40,046 bases of DNA, taken from the NCBI GenBank assembly GCA_964632395.1, contig CAZWES010000010.1:1-40046 (forward strand), read 5' to 3'. Below, one piece after another: positions 8,358 through 17,784 of this stretch. The notes below the pieces were generated by a model that saw only the letters and a program-made list of their open reading frames with translations, did no database searches and was not told the DNA's origin. This stretch comes from CAZWES01 sp964632395. Its GTDB lineage: Bacteria; Patescibacteriota; Gracilibacteria; Peribacterales; Peribacteraceae. Made by a program: the position numbers and the translations under genes. Numbering within the stretch: the stretch's first letter is position 1; the number at the start of each line of letters is the position of its first letter.

Positions 8358-11300
8358 TTACGGAGAGCAGAATTGAGTAGAGTCATCGGTCGGACATTCT
8401 TTTAGTGGAAACTCAATTCTTTCAAGATCAGTAAAGAGTCTCACTGCAGTCTCCAATGACGCTGCAAGTGATTGAACAGCCTCTGTAAGATAATCGGAGA
8501 GACGGCGTTCACTCGCACGGAATCCAATTGCCAATGTGTTTGCAAGAATCATCTCACGAATACTGGAAGTTGCAGACTCCTGAATAGAAAGCGGCCCGAA
8601 GCTAAACCCAACCGGTGCAAGAGTGGCGTGCCTTCCGGGAGTGCACAGGAAAGAAAAAGATCTTCTTGGGAATCCCTGCTCTTCGCAGATAAAACTTCTA
8701 ATCCTACGCACAAGTTCCGAGGGCTCATATTCAGGAAGAACAATTGGAGAAAGTGCAGGAATCTCCACCGCGCTGACGAGTTGCGCACGCGGATTTTGGC
8801 ACGCTCCGTATGATGATATTCCAACAGGTTCAAGTGGCATAAGCTGGGTTCTACCCGGCATTGTGTTGCCCTGCGCAACTGATCCAATGCTGGAAGTTAC
8901 AGCCTGTGTAAGCAGACCCAGTGAGTTCGGGAATTTTGTTCTGTAAGCAGAACGAATGTAATTCGTATCCCACCACCACCAATTCCACGAGAACCTGTTC
9001 GCATACGAAGATTCTCCCCAATTCCAGTACCACGACCACCATCCGCCACTCCCAAGGAAAGGATTACGATCTGGCTCCAAAAGTGTATTTTGCCATTCAT
9101 CAGTTTGATCGACTCCGATCCTTTGGCCTTTCTCTTCCTGGCAAAGAATTAGCTCCGCTGATGGCTCAGGCACGGAAGTTTGAGGAGATATTTCATGATG
9201 ACACTCATTCGAACAACCATCACCGCTCATCGGCAAGCAGAGCGACCTGCAGTCAGCGTCAGTCATACATGCACGGGATTCCTCATCACTACAAAAGCCG
9301 GAAACCATTTTGGAGGGATCTGCATTGATGCATGAACCAACCTTGCATTCTTCATGACTTGTGCATTTACCGTTCGGATCGGTCAAATCAGGATTATTTA
9401 AGCAACGCCGTCCATCATCGCATTGCTCTCCGGGATCGACCATCTCATTACCACATAGTCCGTACAGACACTCCGATGCGCACTCGGGCTCACACCTTCC
9501 CAAAAGACAGTCGTCATTACCTTCAGTTGGATCGCAGAGCTCTCCTGTATCAGTACATTTGTATAGACATTTGGAAGGACAAATTGCACCACCATCTTCA
9601 TCCTCAAGCTGACATGTCTCGCTGCAAAGATCGTAGCCTGCACGATTGCCGTCGTCGCATTGCTCTCCGGGATCAACATGACCATTACCACATAGATCCG
9701 GCCTTTCGAGCTCACATTCATCGGTGCATCCGCCGTTTCTGCGATGATCTGATGGCTCGCACTCCTCATCGCCCTGAACAATTCCATCGCCGCACTTAAT
9801 GGGTTTTGTACACTCTGCCGTGCAAATGACTTTATCCAGATAATACTCGTCCTGAATTATGCACTGATCAAACCCGCAATCATCATCCTTTTTGCATGAT
9901 CTTGAATGATCTCCTGTACATACTCCTTCGTTCGTGTTGCATGGCCCAAGCGGACACTCCCCGTCATCCCTGCACTCGCGATATTTATTTAACCTGCAAT
10001 GCTTCCCGGGATCACAGATTTCTTTGTAAGGATATTCATCATCTGTGATTGAGTCTTCAATATCGTCACCACAAAACGGCAACACACAATCCAAACGACA
10101 ATATGATTGCAGTGCAGGATCGCATTCTTCACCAAGGCCAGGTTGGACTACTCCATCGCCGCAGTACTCGAATTGGCATGGAGTAGAGAAAATAAAATCA
10201 CCCGAGCAGCCATCATCGCTCCAGTTATTTCCATCATCACATTGCTCACCGAACTCCAAAAGACCATTCCCACACGTAAGTTCTTTGATGCAGAACTTAG
10301 AACACCCATCGCCTGATTGGCGGTTGCCATCATCACATTGCTCACCTGCATTGATCTCCCAATTCCCACAAAGATCAATCAAGCAATGCGTACAGCCATC
10401 AAAATCAACAAAGTTGCCATCATCACACTCTTCGCCGCGCTGAGGAGGAGGACCATCGCCACAATACGGTTTTGATGTATCCGCCGGAGGTTCATGTGCC
10501 GCTTTTAGCTTGCAATTTAATGAGCATCTTTCATTCGGACCGTTTTTATTCCCATCATCACACTCTTCGTAGGGTTCCAGTATGTCATTCCCGCACTGAG
10601 GAGTTTCAATGTCGCAATTGTCATCACAGCCATCACCTGAACGCGTCTCGCAGATGCTGTACTCCCCCTGCTTGCTTTCTGTACAAAATATTCTGCTTGG
10701 AGGATCCACATTGCCCTGGCGACAATACTCATTCGTCTCCCTGCGCTCTCCAGTAACAGAATGAATGTATGTACATTCACTGCCATCATCACACTGCTCT
10801 CCACCTGTGACGACATCATCACCGCAACGCTCTAAGATGGCTGCATATCCTTTTTCAAACTTGCACAGACTGGAACACCCATCGCCATCCCATCTGTTGC
10901 CATCATCGCATGTCTCCCCTGTATCAATATCAATCCGATCATTCCCGCAGCGTTGAAGATGACATGATGAGGAGCACGCCTCTTGCTCGAACTCTCGACC
11001 TTCTATTTTTTTGATGTCTCTCAGCCACCACGCAGTATCGTACCAACGACGCCATCCGCCATACTTGCCAAACCCATAAAGCAATTCAAGTTCATCACGA
11101 TACTCATGGATGTAAGGTGAATAGGATATTTTTAATTTCATTCTCTCCCAAAGAGCCAAATTATACCCTTCATTCGGATGCGCCCCTCCGCTCGATCTGC
11201 CGCTATCACAATCTTCTCCAATATCAAGTTCCCCATCTCCACAACGCGAACATGGAGGTGAAGCGTCTACAAGCTCATCAAGATCCTGCCTTCCGGAGAC

Positions 11301-14300
11301 AAACGATTGATGGAAATCATGATCAAATACCCGCGGAGTGACGTACCAGCCACCAGCCGACTGGAATTCTGGATCGCCACCCGTCCAATTCGGCAACATC
11401 TCACTCCCCGCAGGCCAACGCCCATCTAATTGATAGCCTTTGGCAAACGTGAGCATTTCCCCGATGATGTCGCCACGCGCACTTCCACTCGGATCCTTCT
11501 TTTTATCCCCACACTGTGGAACAGGCTGCGGCAGTTGACAGAAAGGAGTGCACTCAATTGTGGAGTATAGATGCATTTGATCGCACTGCTCGCCTGGATC
11601 AACATCCCCATCTCCGCAGAAATCTGGTCGCTCGAGCTTGCAAAGTGATGAGCAACCATCACCATTTATAAGATTTGCATCGTCGCATTCTTCCGAGTTA
11701 TCACGGTATCCATCACCACATGGTAATGCCCGAATTCTTTCATTTTCTGTGCACGTAGGAATGCATGGAATTTGACAATCTTCATCACGAAGGCACACGA
11801 GTGTTTGACCACTTGGAGAATTTTCGCAGGTTTTTGTTCCAAGATTGCACTTGCCGTATCCGCAGACTTCGCCGGACGCAGCATCACACACCGGACCGCA
11901 GACTGAACCCGGATCACCAGGGCAAGGGGTCGGGGGGCACCTGCCGGCAGTTTGATCTCCCGGATCGCATTCACCTGCATGGCTCATCTCCGCTTCTTCC
12001 AGATCATCAATCATACATGCACCACGCAGATCACCAGGACGCGTGCACCCAAAATCCCCTCTCGCCCAACACCAAAATCCTCCGCAATCCAAACTTGATG
12101 TACATGGTTTGCCATCGGGGCACGTTGGGAAGTCGCACTCTTCCGAGGAATCAATAACACCATCTCCGCAGCGTGCTTTGGTACAATTTGTGCGACAGGC
12201 ATCTGGCAACACATCACTGTTATTCATTCCCATATCACACTCTTCATCATCCATATTGCCCGGAATGTTATCCGGCCCATCGGAATCCCGTTGACCATCA
12301 CCGCAGAATTCCAAGTTACATATCGAATTGCACCCATCGCCGTCGACAGTATTCCTATCATCACATTCTTCATCGCATTGAGTGATGCCATTACCGCAAG
12401 CAAGATCATGCGTAGGTGAGAACCTGCAATTATTGTCGCAGCCATCGCACTCATCCTGAATACACTCAGCAACCACAGTGATACATTCTTCATCTGGCTC
12501 ACAATCATCACTATCAAAGCACGCACCACCGCTTAATGAGCATCTGTAAGAAACTTCCTCACACGGTTTTTCATCATAAATGGAACAAGCCGAAGCCTGA
12601 TCATAGCACCAACCTCCATCATCACACTGCTCATCTCCCTCTATGATCCCATTCCCACATTGTGACTCACCTACATCCTCACCCTCACAATCGTTGCTAC
12701 ATCCATCATCATCTATTTGGTTCCCATCATCGCATTCTTCACCAACGTCCTGTATGCAATTTCCGCACTCTTCAATCTTGCACCTGGAAGAGCATCCGTC
12801 GCCAGACTGTCGATTGCTGTCATCGCATTGCTCGCAAACGCCGTCAGACACCCCGTCTCCGCAATAGAAACCAGGAGCGTCTTCCGGAATTGCCTTAAGA
12901 GCCCAGCGGCAATCGTTGCAATCGTCTATTTCCGGCTCACAAACCTCGCCCGGCTGCGTACAAAAATCAGGATCTTCTGAGCATTTCTCTCCAGTAATTG
13001 CAAGAACCATGTGATGGTAGCAACGATTCTTTCCAGCCGGAGGATCTGCACGCCAGCCGTTCTCATCAACGGTAACTGCTGAACACACCTCGTTTGCCCC
13101 TGCCCAGTCGCATATCTGCGGACCCTGGCTGCAATCCTGCAGGCTTCCCTGATAATTAGAACGCAGGCAATTGCCATCTGGCGGCCCGTCATCACATTCC
13201 TCGCCGCATTGGATAACTCCATCTCCGCAAACTGATTCGGTTTCGCAGGCACCGCTGCACCCATCTCCATCAATATTATTTCCGTCATCGCATTCTTCTT
13301 GAGGAGAAGCCAGTCGGCAATCCCCACATACAATATCCTCGCATGACCTGCTGCACTCATCATCTACGCGTACTTCACACGAAGCACGCTCACCGGCACC
13401 AGTAACACAAATCGGATCCTCAGGAATTTCTGCTCCTTTGAGCAGAAGATCTGGATTGAAATACTCAGTACAATCTCTCTCCTCCCAATTATTATCCTCA
13501 ATAAAGTGCATGCAGACCGCTCCCGGATCGCACTCCTCACCCGGATCAACTACTTCATTCCCGCAAACCTCAAGTTTGCATTCAGCAGTACACCCATCGC
13601 CGTTTTGCGGAACACATCTACCACCTCCGGACATGCATGACTGGACTCCACTGATCACGCCCATGCCAAAGGAACCAAGCATATTACAATTCCATCCATC
13701 AAACTGACCACCTGTACAGATACCTCCATCATCACACTGCTCACCAGGATCCACCCACCCATTGCCACATAGTAAATGACTTACGTCTTCCTTCTCACAT
13801 AGGAGAGAACAACCATCTCCCTCCTCCGGAATGCAATACGGAGTCAGGCTGCCTGGAATGCATTTATCACCAACCGGACAATCGTACTGATCAACACACG
13901 GAATATCTCGGAGTGATTCACAGTGCGAGAACTGCGGACATGTTAGACCTGATCTAAAGTTGCATTTCTCTGAAAGGTTATCGCATGTGCCACCATCATC
14001 ACACTCCTCACCGATATTTTTCTGGATGATGCCATCACCACAAGCCTCTTGCTTGCAATTTGCACTGCATCCATCATTCCCGACTGTGACACACGCAATT
14101 TGATCATCTTTATTGCCCAGCACACCATCAAATCCATATTTCAGACAATCGGGAGGATTCGGTCCAACGGAACACTTACGATCTGTTATTTTTCCATCTA
14201 GCTGTTTGCATAGTCCGCCATCATCACATTCCTCGGGGAGATGAGTCTCGCCATCCCCACAAATCTGCACTTCGCATTTATTGGTGCATGTGCTCGCAAC

Positions 14301-16166
14301 ACCGCCAACTCCACTGCCAACACCATAACGCGGCTCGCACGTGCTCCTATCCTCACATAATGACCCACGCCTGTAACATCTTTCTCCATCTGCACAGTGC
14401 ATGCCTGGATCGCATTCTTCTTCTTCAAGTTTTCCATTTTCATCAAGATAGACGTAGATAATGCCATCGCCACAGTATGTCTCATCTTCGCAAAACTCGT
14501 TGCACTCTGAACGATTGTTTCCGACCCCACCAACTGTGCGCGGGCGGCATATATCATCCGTTTCCAGCATGCAGTAATCGGAAACAGGACAGTCCTCATC
14601 GCCATTGCACCACTCTCCGGTTACATAACACGTTCCGAAAATAGGTTGTGAGGCGCATCTGTAACATTCTGTGTCTTTTTCACATGTTTTGTACGGATGC
14701 CCGGTACAAAAACCATTATCACATGAGGAAATGGTATTGCACTGCTTGTGATCAGTGCATTCTTGTCCATGGATTACGTTCCCTATCCAACAGACTCCGG
14801 AGGCAACGTAGCGGCACGCGTTTTTACGCCACTCATCCATTTGTGAGGAAAGAACTCCCGGTGGCCGCTCGGTACAATCCTGATCTGGATCATCCGGATG
14901 ATTTTTTCCGCAGAACTGACCTGTGTACCTGCACGTTTTTCTCCATGCAAGACCAAGGCATCGCTCATCATCCTCTGCACCAAACCCACATGATCTTCCA
15001 CTTATTTTGCAATCGCGGTAATTCGAGCATTCTGCACCATCCGGACACTCCCTCTTTTCTGAACACTCTTCCCAATGTTCCTTCCAATCGTTACCACAGT
15101 AGTAGTGTTCAACTTGGCAAAACTCATCGCAACCATCATTCGGGAAACGATTCCCATCATCGCATTGTTCAGCTGATGCATCTACCGCTCCGTTACCGCA
15201 CAAATCAGGTGATGGGAGCAGACACGCATTTCCCATCCCCGGATCCGCCTGCTCACCCTGATTTCCATAATTAAACAACTTGTCATAAGGCGCACTGCCC
15301 AAGATGTTTCCCGCTCCTGCAATATCAAGCAGAAGATCGTAAGTTTTAAGATCCCCGTCGCTAACATCTATCTGACCATCCCAAACAAATTCTTCTCCGT
15401 ACGCGATTAGTGAAAGCTCCTGACGAAGCGACTTCAGCTCGCGTTCATGCAGCACTGCATTTCTAACCTCACCAATCCAATGTGCACACTCAAACTGAGG
15501 AATGATCATATCCTCGTAAGGCGGCAGGCGCACAGGTTCATTTTTATCATTCTGATTTAACCACCAGAGCCGCCATTTGTTGCAAATGGATGAATCCGCC
15601 AGATGACCAAGAACCGAATCGCGAACGAAGAGTTTTACTTCCTCAAAATCAAATGAAACATTGTTTTCATCAGACTGCAAATCAAAATCTGCAGGGAGAA
15701 TCTCGGCAAGATCCTTTGTGCGCCAAACGACTAAATCATCTCCCTTCTCGTACAAAGGTTCTGACCCCTTAAGATAAAACTGAACTACAAGGTCGGAAGC
15801 GACAGAAGTTATGATCTTGTCATCAATTGCCTGAAATTCCAATCTCTCATAGCGTGAGAAGAGGCCATCCTGATCAAGATCGTGTGCCTCGGATTCTGAA
15901 ACATCTCTCTCTTGAAGCATCTCGAGTGCCGGCAATGCATCCACAGTTGATGCAAAAAGCTTTGCATACATCGAATTCGATCCGGTTAAAGTCCAGGAAT
16001 CCGGAGCACTCCCGAATGAAGTTGGCACTTGCCCCTGAACTTGTTGTTGTGATGAAGATGGTGCAGGTTCTATGCTTTGCGGCGGTGATTCCTCAGTGCA
16101 GGCACCGAGCATGATCGCAAGGATCAAGACGATCTTAAGCCGACCATGGAACAAAGAATTTATCAC
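8358..16166 (-). CDS. giant cysteine-rich lipoprotein with ~30 DUF4215-type repeats
   Basis: A 2602-aa exported lipoprotein. The N-terminus has a basic and hydrophobic signal ending in a lipobox (LGAC, Cys ~23), then a Ser/Gln/Pro-rich spacer. Residues ~50-310 form a unique region with a calcium-loop-like DLDQDGLFSRYE. From ~320 to ~2300 there are about thirty repeats of the form CG(D/N)G-x-E-(Q/E)-CDDGN-x-GDGCS-x-C, the DUF4215 / Myxococcus cysteine-rich repeat pattern. They are spaced by shorter Cys modules (such as CKKDDDCGFDQC). Non-repeat inserts with many aromatics lie at ~1560-1720. A Trp-rich stretch (~2370-2405, WSWYWNWGESS) precedes a helical tail of ~200 residues. It starts at GTG, sharing one base with the upstream stop (TAGTG). 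It is probably disulfide-stabilised and displayed on the cell surface. Adhesion or host contact is inference. Confidence 0.92.
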   Translation of the reverse strand: MINSLFHGRLKIVLILAIMLGACTEESPPQSIEPAPSSSQQQVQGQVPTSFGSAPDSWTLTGSNSMYAKLFASTVDALPALEMLQERDVSESEAHDLDQDGLFSRYERLEFQAIDDKIITSVASDLVVQFYLKGSEPLYEKGDDLVVWRTKDLAEILPADFDLQSDENNVSFDFEEVKLFVRDSVLGHLADSSICNKWRLWWLNQNDKNEPVRLPPYEDMIIPQFECAHWIGEVRNAVLHERELKSLRQELSLIAYGEEFVWDGQIDVSDGDLKTYDLLLDIAGAGNILGSAPYDKLFNYGNQGEQADPGMGNACLLPSPDLCGNGAVDASAEQCDDGNRFPNDGCDEFCQVEHYYCGNDWKEHWEECSEKRECPDGAECSNYRDCKISGRSCGFGAEDDERCLGLAWRKTCRYTGQFCGKNHPDDPDQDCTERPPGVLSSQMDEWRKNACRYVASGVCWIGNVIHGQECTDHKQCNTISSCDNGFCTGHPYKTCEKDTECYRCASQPIFGTCYVTGEWCNGDEDCPVSDYCMLETDDICRPRTVGGVGNNRSECNEFCEDETYCGDGIIYVYLDENGKLEEEECDPGMHCADGERCYRRGSLCEDRSTCEPRYGVGSGVGGVASTCTNKCEVQICGDGETHLPEECDDGGLCKQLDGKITDRKCSVGPNPPDCLKYGFDGVLGNKDDQIACVTVGNDGCSANCKQEACGDGIIQKNIGEECDDGGTCDNLSEKCNFRSGLTCPQFSHCESLRDIPCVDQYDCPVGDKCIPGSLTPYCIPEEGDGCSLLCEKEDVSHLLCGNGWVDPGEQCDDGGICTGGQFDGWNCNMLGSFGMGVISGVQSCMSGGGRCVPQNGDGCTAECKLEVCGNEVVDPGEECDPGAVCMHFIEDNNWEERDCTEYFNPDLLLKGAEIPEDPICVTGAGERASCEVRVDDECSRSCEDIVCGDCRLASPQEECDDGNNIDGDGCSGACETESVCGDGVIQCGEECDDGPPDGNCLRSNYQGSLQDCSQGPQICDWAGANEVCSAVTVDENGWRADPPAGKNRCYHHMVLAITGEKCSEDPDFCTQPGEVCEPEIDDCNDCRWALKAIPEDAPGFYCGDGVSDGVCEQCDDSNRQSGDGCSSRCKIEECGNCIQDVGEECDDGNQIDDDGCSNDCEGEDVGESQCGNGIIEGDEQCDDGGWCYDQASACSIYDEKPCEEVSYRCSLSGGACFDSDDCEPDEECITVVAECIQDECDGCDNNCRFSPTHDLACGNGITQCDEECDDRNTVDGDGCNSICNLEFCGDGQRDSDGPDNIPGNMDDEECDMGMNNSDVLPDACRTNCTKARCGDGVIDSSEECDFPTCPDGKPCTSSLDCGGFWCWARGDFGCTRPGDLRGACMIDDLEEAEMSHAGECDPGDQTAGRCPPTPCPGDPGSVCGPVCDAASGEVCGYGKCNLGTKTCENSPSGQTLVCLRDEDCQIPCIPTCTENERIRALPCGDGYRDNSEECDDANLINGDGCSSLCKLERPDFCGDGDVDPGEQCDQMHLYSTIECTPFCQLPQPVPQCGDKKKDPSGSARGDIIGEMLTFAKGYQLDGRWPAGSEMLPNWTGGDPEFQSAGGWYVTPRVFDHDFHQSFVSGRQDLDELVDASPPCSRCGDGELDIGEDCDSGRSSGGAHPNEGYNLALWERMKLKISYSPYIHEYRDELELLYGFGKYGGWRRWYDTAWWLRDIKKIEGREFEQEACSSSCHLQRCGNDRIDIDTGETCDDGNRWDGDGCSSLCKFEKGYAAILERCGDDVVTGGEQCDDGSECTYIHSVTGERRETNEYCRQGNVDPPSRIFCTESKQGEYSICETRSGDGCDDNCDIETPQCGNDILEPYEECDDGNKNGPNERCSLNCKLKAAHEPPADTSKPYCGDGPPPQRGEECDDGNFVDFDGCTHCLIDLCGNWEINAGEQCDDGNRQSGDGCSKFCIKELTCGNGLLEFGEQCDDGNNWSDDGCSGDFIFSTPCQFEYCGDGVVQPGLGEECDPALQSYCRLDCVLPFCGDDIEDSITDDEYPYKEICDPGKHCRLNKYRECRDDGECPLGPCNTNEGVCTGDHSRSCKKDDDCGFDQCIIQDEYYLDKVICTAECTKPIKCGDGIVQGDEECEPSDHRRNGGCTDECELERPDLCGNGHVDPGEQCDDGNRAGYDLCSETCQLEDEDGGAICPSKCLYKCTDTGELCDPTEGNDDCLLGRCEPECASECLYGLCGNEMVDPGEQCDDGRRCLNNPDLTDPNGKCTSHEECKVGSCINADPSKMVSGFCSDEESRACMTDADCRSLCLPMSGDGCSNECHHEISPQTSVPEPSAELILCQEEKGQRIGVDQTDEWQNTLLEPDRNPFLGSGGWWSWYWNWGESSYANRFSWNWWWWDTNYIRSAYRTKFPNSLGLLTQAVTSSIGSVAQGNTMPGRTQLMPLEPVGISSYGACQNPRAQLVSAVEIPALSPIVLPEYEPSELVRRIRSFICEEQGFPRRSFSFLCTPGRHATLAPVGFSFGPLSIQESATSSIREMILANTLAIGFRASERRLSDYLTEAVQSLAASLETAVRLFTDLERIEFPLKECPTDDSTQFCSP

Positions 16167-17026
16167 TATCTACGAAGAGAAGTTTCGGGGGTAGCAAGGC
16201 GCACAGGAATGCACTGCGAAGCATCCGAAAGTATTGACATTGCGTTTCGAACATCGGTTGCACCACGCTGCAGGCACCTGAGCGAAGCATGCAACGGAAG
16301 ATATTGCTCAGACGCGCGCAAGACGCTCATCAAACGATCAAAAGTTGCACGCGCTTGCAACCTTTCCCTTGCAACAAGATCCGTCTGGACGAAACTAAGA
16401 TCGATGTACCCCTCATAGTGCCCCTCGTAGCTCTCGTCGGCATACTTTCCAGATAATGCCTCCGGCATTGGCTCAACCGTATCCAGATGACAATCGTACA
16501 TTCTCCAAAATTCGTGAAGGAGGAGCTCAAAATCACTAAATGAGAAATTTGGTGGATTTGGAACATGTGGCAGTTCTTTTGCAACTTTTGATGCAAATTC
16601 TCCAGGTGGAACAACATGATCCATCTCCTTTGCATCACACTGGAGTAATGTCTCCCCCTGGTACAAACGCATTCGCTCCTCCACAAGTTGCTCCATCGTG
16701 TAGTGGTACTTCTTCTGCATTTCGGGGAACGAAAGCTTTTCGTAAATCTTGCTGCCCGCACACGTCCTGAATCTATCCGTAAGCATTCCAGTGAGTTCTC
16801 CACGTGTGATAAATATCAAAAACGTACCAGCAGCAACTGACGCGAGCGCAAGAACAAGAAATCTGTGTCTCCTAGTTACAGTGAATAGTTGTGTCATGCT
16901 GAGCGGAGCGACAGCCGTTATGCTTCGTCTCCACCTCCGCTTCGCTTCGGTTCCGCTCAGCATGACACGGTCGTCGCGGAGACGAAGCATAAAATCAAGC
17001 CGTGGTCTGAATTTCTTCAATTGCAT
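16166..17026 (-). CDS. membrane-anchored hypothetical protein (~286 aa)
   Basis: One membrane segment (FLVLALASVAAGTFLIFI) near the N-terminus is followed by a ~210-residue extracytoplasmic region with several Cys residues and no recognised domain. The frame is open from a GTG at 17041. I prefer the ATG at 17026, which overlaps the upstream gene by 10 nt. About 38 residues between that start and the membrane segment are encoded by a nested inverted repeat (16891-16990) and are rich in Arg and Leu. Another possible start is the ATG at 16897, just past the repeat, which would give 243 aa. It sits in the middle of the exported-protein block, and its stop shares one base with the GTG of the giant gene. 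Confidence 0.75.
   Translation of the reverse strand: MQLKKFRPRLDFMLRLRDDRVMLSGTEAKRRWRRSITAVAPLSMTQLFTVTRRHRFLVLALASVAAGTFLIFITRGELTGMLTDRFRTCAGSKIYEKLSFPEMQKKYHYTMEQLVEERMRLYQGETLLQCDAKEMDHVVPPGEFASKVAKELPHVPNPPNFSFSDFELLLHEFWRMYDCHLDTVEPMPEALSGKYADESYEGHYEGYIDLSFVQTDLVARERLQARATFDRLMSVLRASEQYLPLHASLRCLQRGATDVRNAMSILSDASQCIPVRLATPETSLRR
16891..16990. repeat. nested inverted-repeat element inside a coding frame
   Basis: Two perfect inverted repeats are interleaved. GTGTCATGCTGAGCGGA (16891-16907) pairs with its complement at 16952-16968. ATGCTTCGTCTCC (16920-16932) pairs with its complement at 16978-16990. The TGAGCGGA core recurs at 17574 and 37613, so this is one member of a repeat family. 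It encodes the N-terminal part of the protein at 16166-17026. Confidence 0.75.
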
Positions 17027-17784
17027 TGACGCAGGTAACACGGAATCGGATGGATGACTGAACCGAAGAGATCAACAAGACCGCGAAGTGGGATGAGGAA
17101 ACTTCCTCTCACATCTGCAAGAACATTCTGGAAAACTGGAACAACTCGCCTTGTTCCACGCTCCGCAGCATCCTGTGCAACAAGCAGCCGAAGCATCTGG
17201 CGTTCCTCTTGCAGAATTTGCGCAGTCCACGCATCACACTGAGACTCAATTTGATAATAGGAAGGAGTGGTATCAAAACTTGGTGTTTCGTATTTGACGT
17301 ACTCGCACTCTGCAATCGGTTCCATGAATTGCTTCTCGTCACGCCGTTTTTTGCTCCACCATCTTCCGCGGGCAGCAAAAAGCCGCGAGCAGCCAAGCGG
17401 ACGATACTCAAGAATTCCTCCAGTCCCAACATGCCCATGTGTCTCGCGCACCTGATTGCAAACAGTTCTAAGACTGCAAGAGAGCGCGTGGTAGTTAAGA
17501 ACAAGATATGGAACAAGGTCGGATGTATTAGCTCCGACTGTATTCAGAACCGATCGGTTGGATGGGCCTGTCCTGAGCGGGGTCGAAGGACCGTACTGTG
17601 CAGCACGATACAAATTAACTTCGTCCATCAGCATTCCGGAAACCCGATCTCCACACTGCTCACGCATCACAGAAAGTTGTTCTTCGTTTGTGAGCCTGGA
17701 AGCATCTAAAGCTCGCGGCAAAATTAGAAGGATGCAAATCCCCAAAAAAAGAATCAAGGCCGATCTAAAAGAAAAATGCTTCAT
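17017..17784 (-). CDS. secreted hypothetical protein (255 aa)
   Basis: A signal peptide (FRSALILFLGICILLILPRALDA) is followed by a ~225-residue mature region with eight or so Cys residues and no family that I recognise. It is all-helical in appearance, with a long Arg/Glu-rich helix near the end (ILQEERQMLRLLVAQDAAE). Residues ~67-74 (the PSTPLRTG peptide) come from a repeat with the TGAGCGGGGTCGAAGGAC core, in frame. It starts with an ATGA overlap with the stop of the 793-aa gene and ends inside the start of the next gene. That fits translational coupling in the same operon. The C-terminus (IHPIPCYLRQCN) is Cys-rich. Confidence 0.82.
   Translation of the reverse strand: MKHFSFRSALILFLGICILLILPRALDASRLTNEEQLSVMREQCGDRVSGMLMDEVNLYRAAQYGPSTPLRTGPSNRSVLNTVGANTSDLVPYLVLNYHALSCSLRTVCNQVRETHGHVGTGGILEYRPLGCSRLFAARGRWWSKKRRDEKQFMEPIAECEYVKYETPSFDTTPSYYQIESQCDAWTAQILQEERQMLRLLVAQDAAERGTRRVVPVFQNVLADVRGSFLIPLRGLVDLFGSVIHPIPCYLRQCN
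17565..17592. repeat. TGAGCGGGG repeat inside the 255-aa secreted protein gene
   Basis: The segment GTCCTGAGCGGGGTCGAAGGAC, here written across two words (GTCCTGAGCGG and GGTCGAAGGAC), has GTCCT/AGGAC ends that can pair. It shares the TGAGCGG core with the elements at 16891 and 37605. It is translated in frame as a Pro/Thr/Arg peptide. Confidence 0.6.

Noticed and set aside
8472..15274. Long plus-strand and minus-strand ORFs inside the giant lipoprotein gene (for example 9332-9799, 11765-12157, 14648-15274)
   Set aside because: They are shadows of the Cys/Asp/Gly-rich repeat codons. They have no consistent domains and skewed His/Ser composition, whereas the 2602-aa frame is continuous with a lipobox and regular repeats.
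16908..16951. Terminator within the secreted operon at the nested inverted repeat
   Set aside because: No T-tract follows the stems on the minus strand and the reading frame passes through it, so operon transcription probably continues.
17781..17784. UGA recoded as glycine (as in Gracilibacteria/Absconditabacteria)
   Set aside because: TGA serves as a stop in tight ATGA overlaps (17781, 29554) and at many gene ends that match expected protein lengths.
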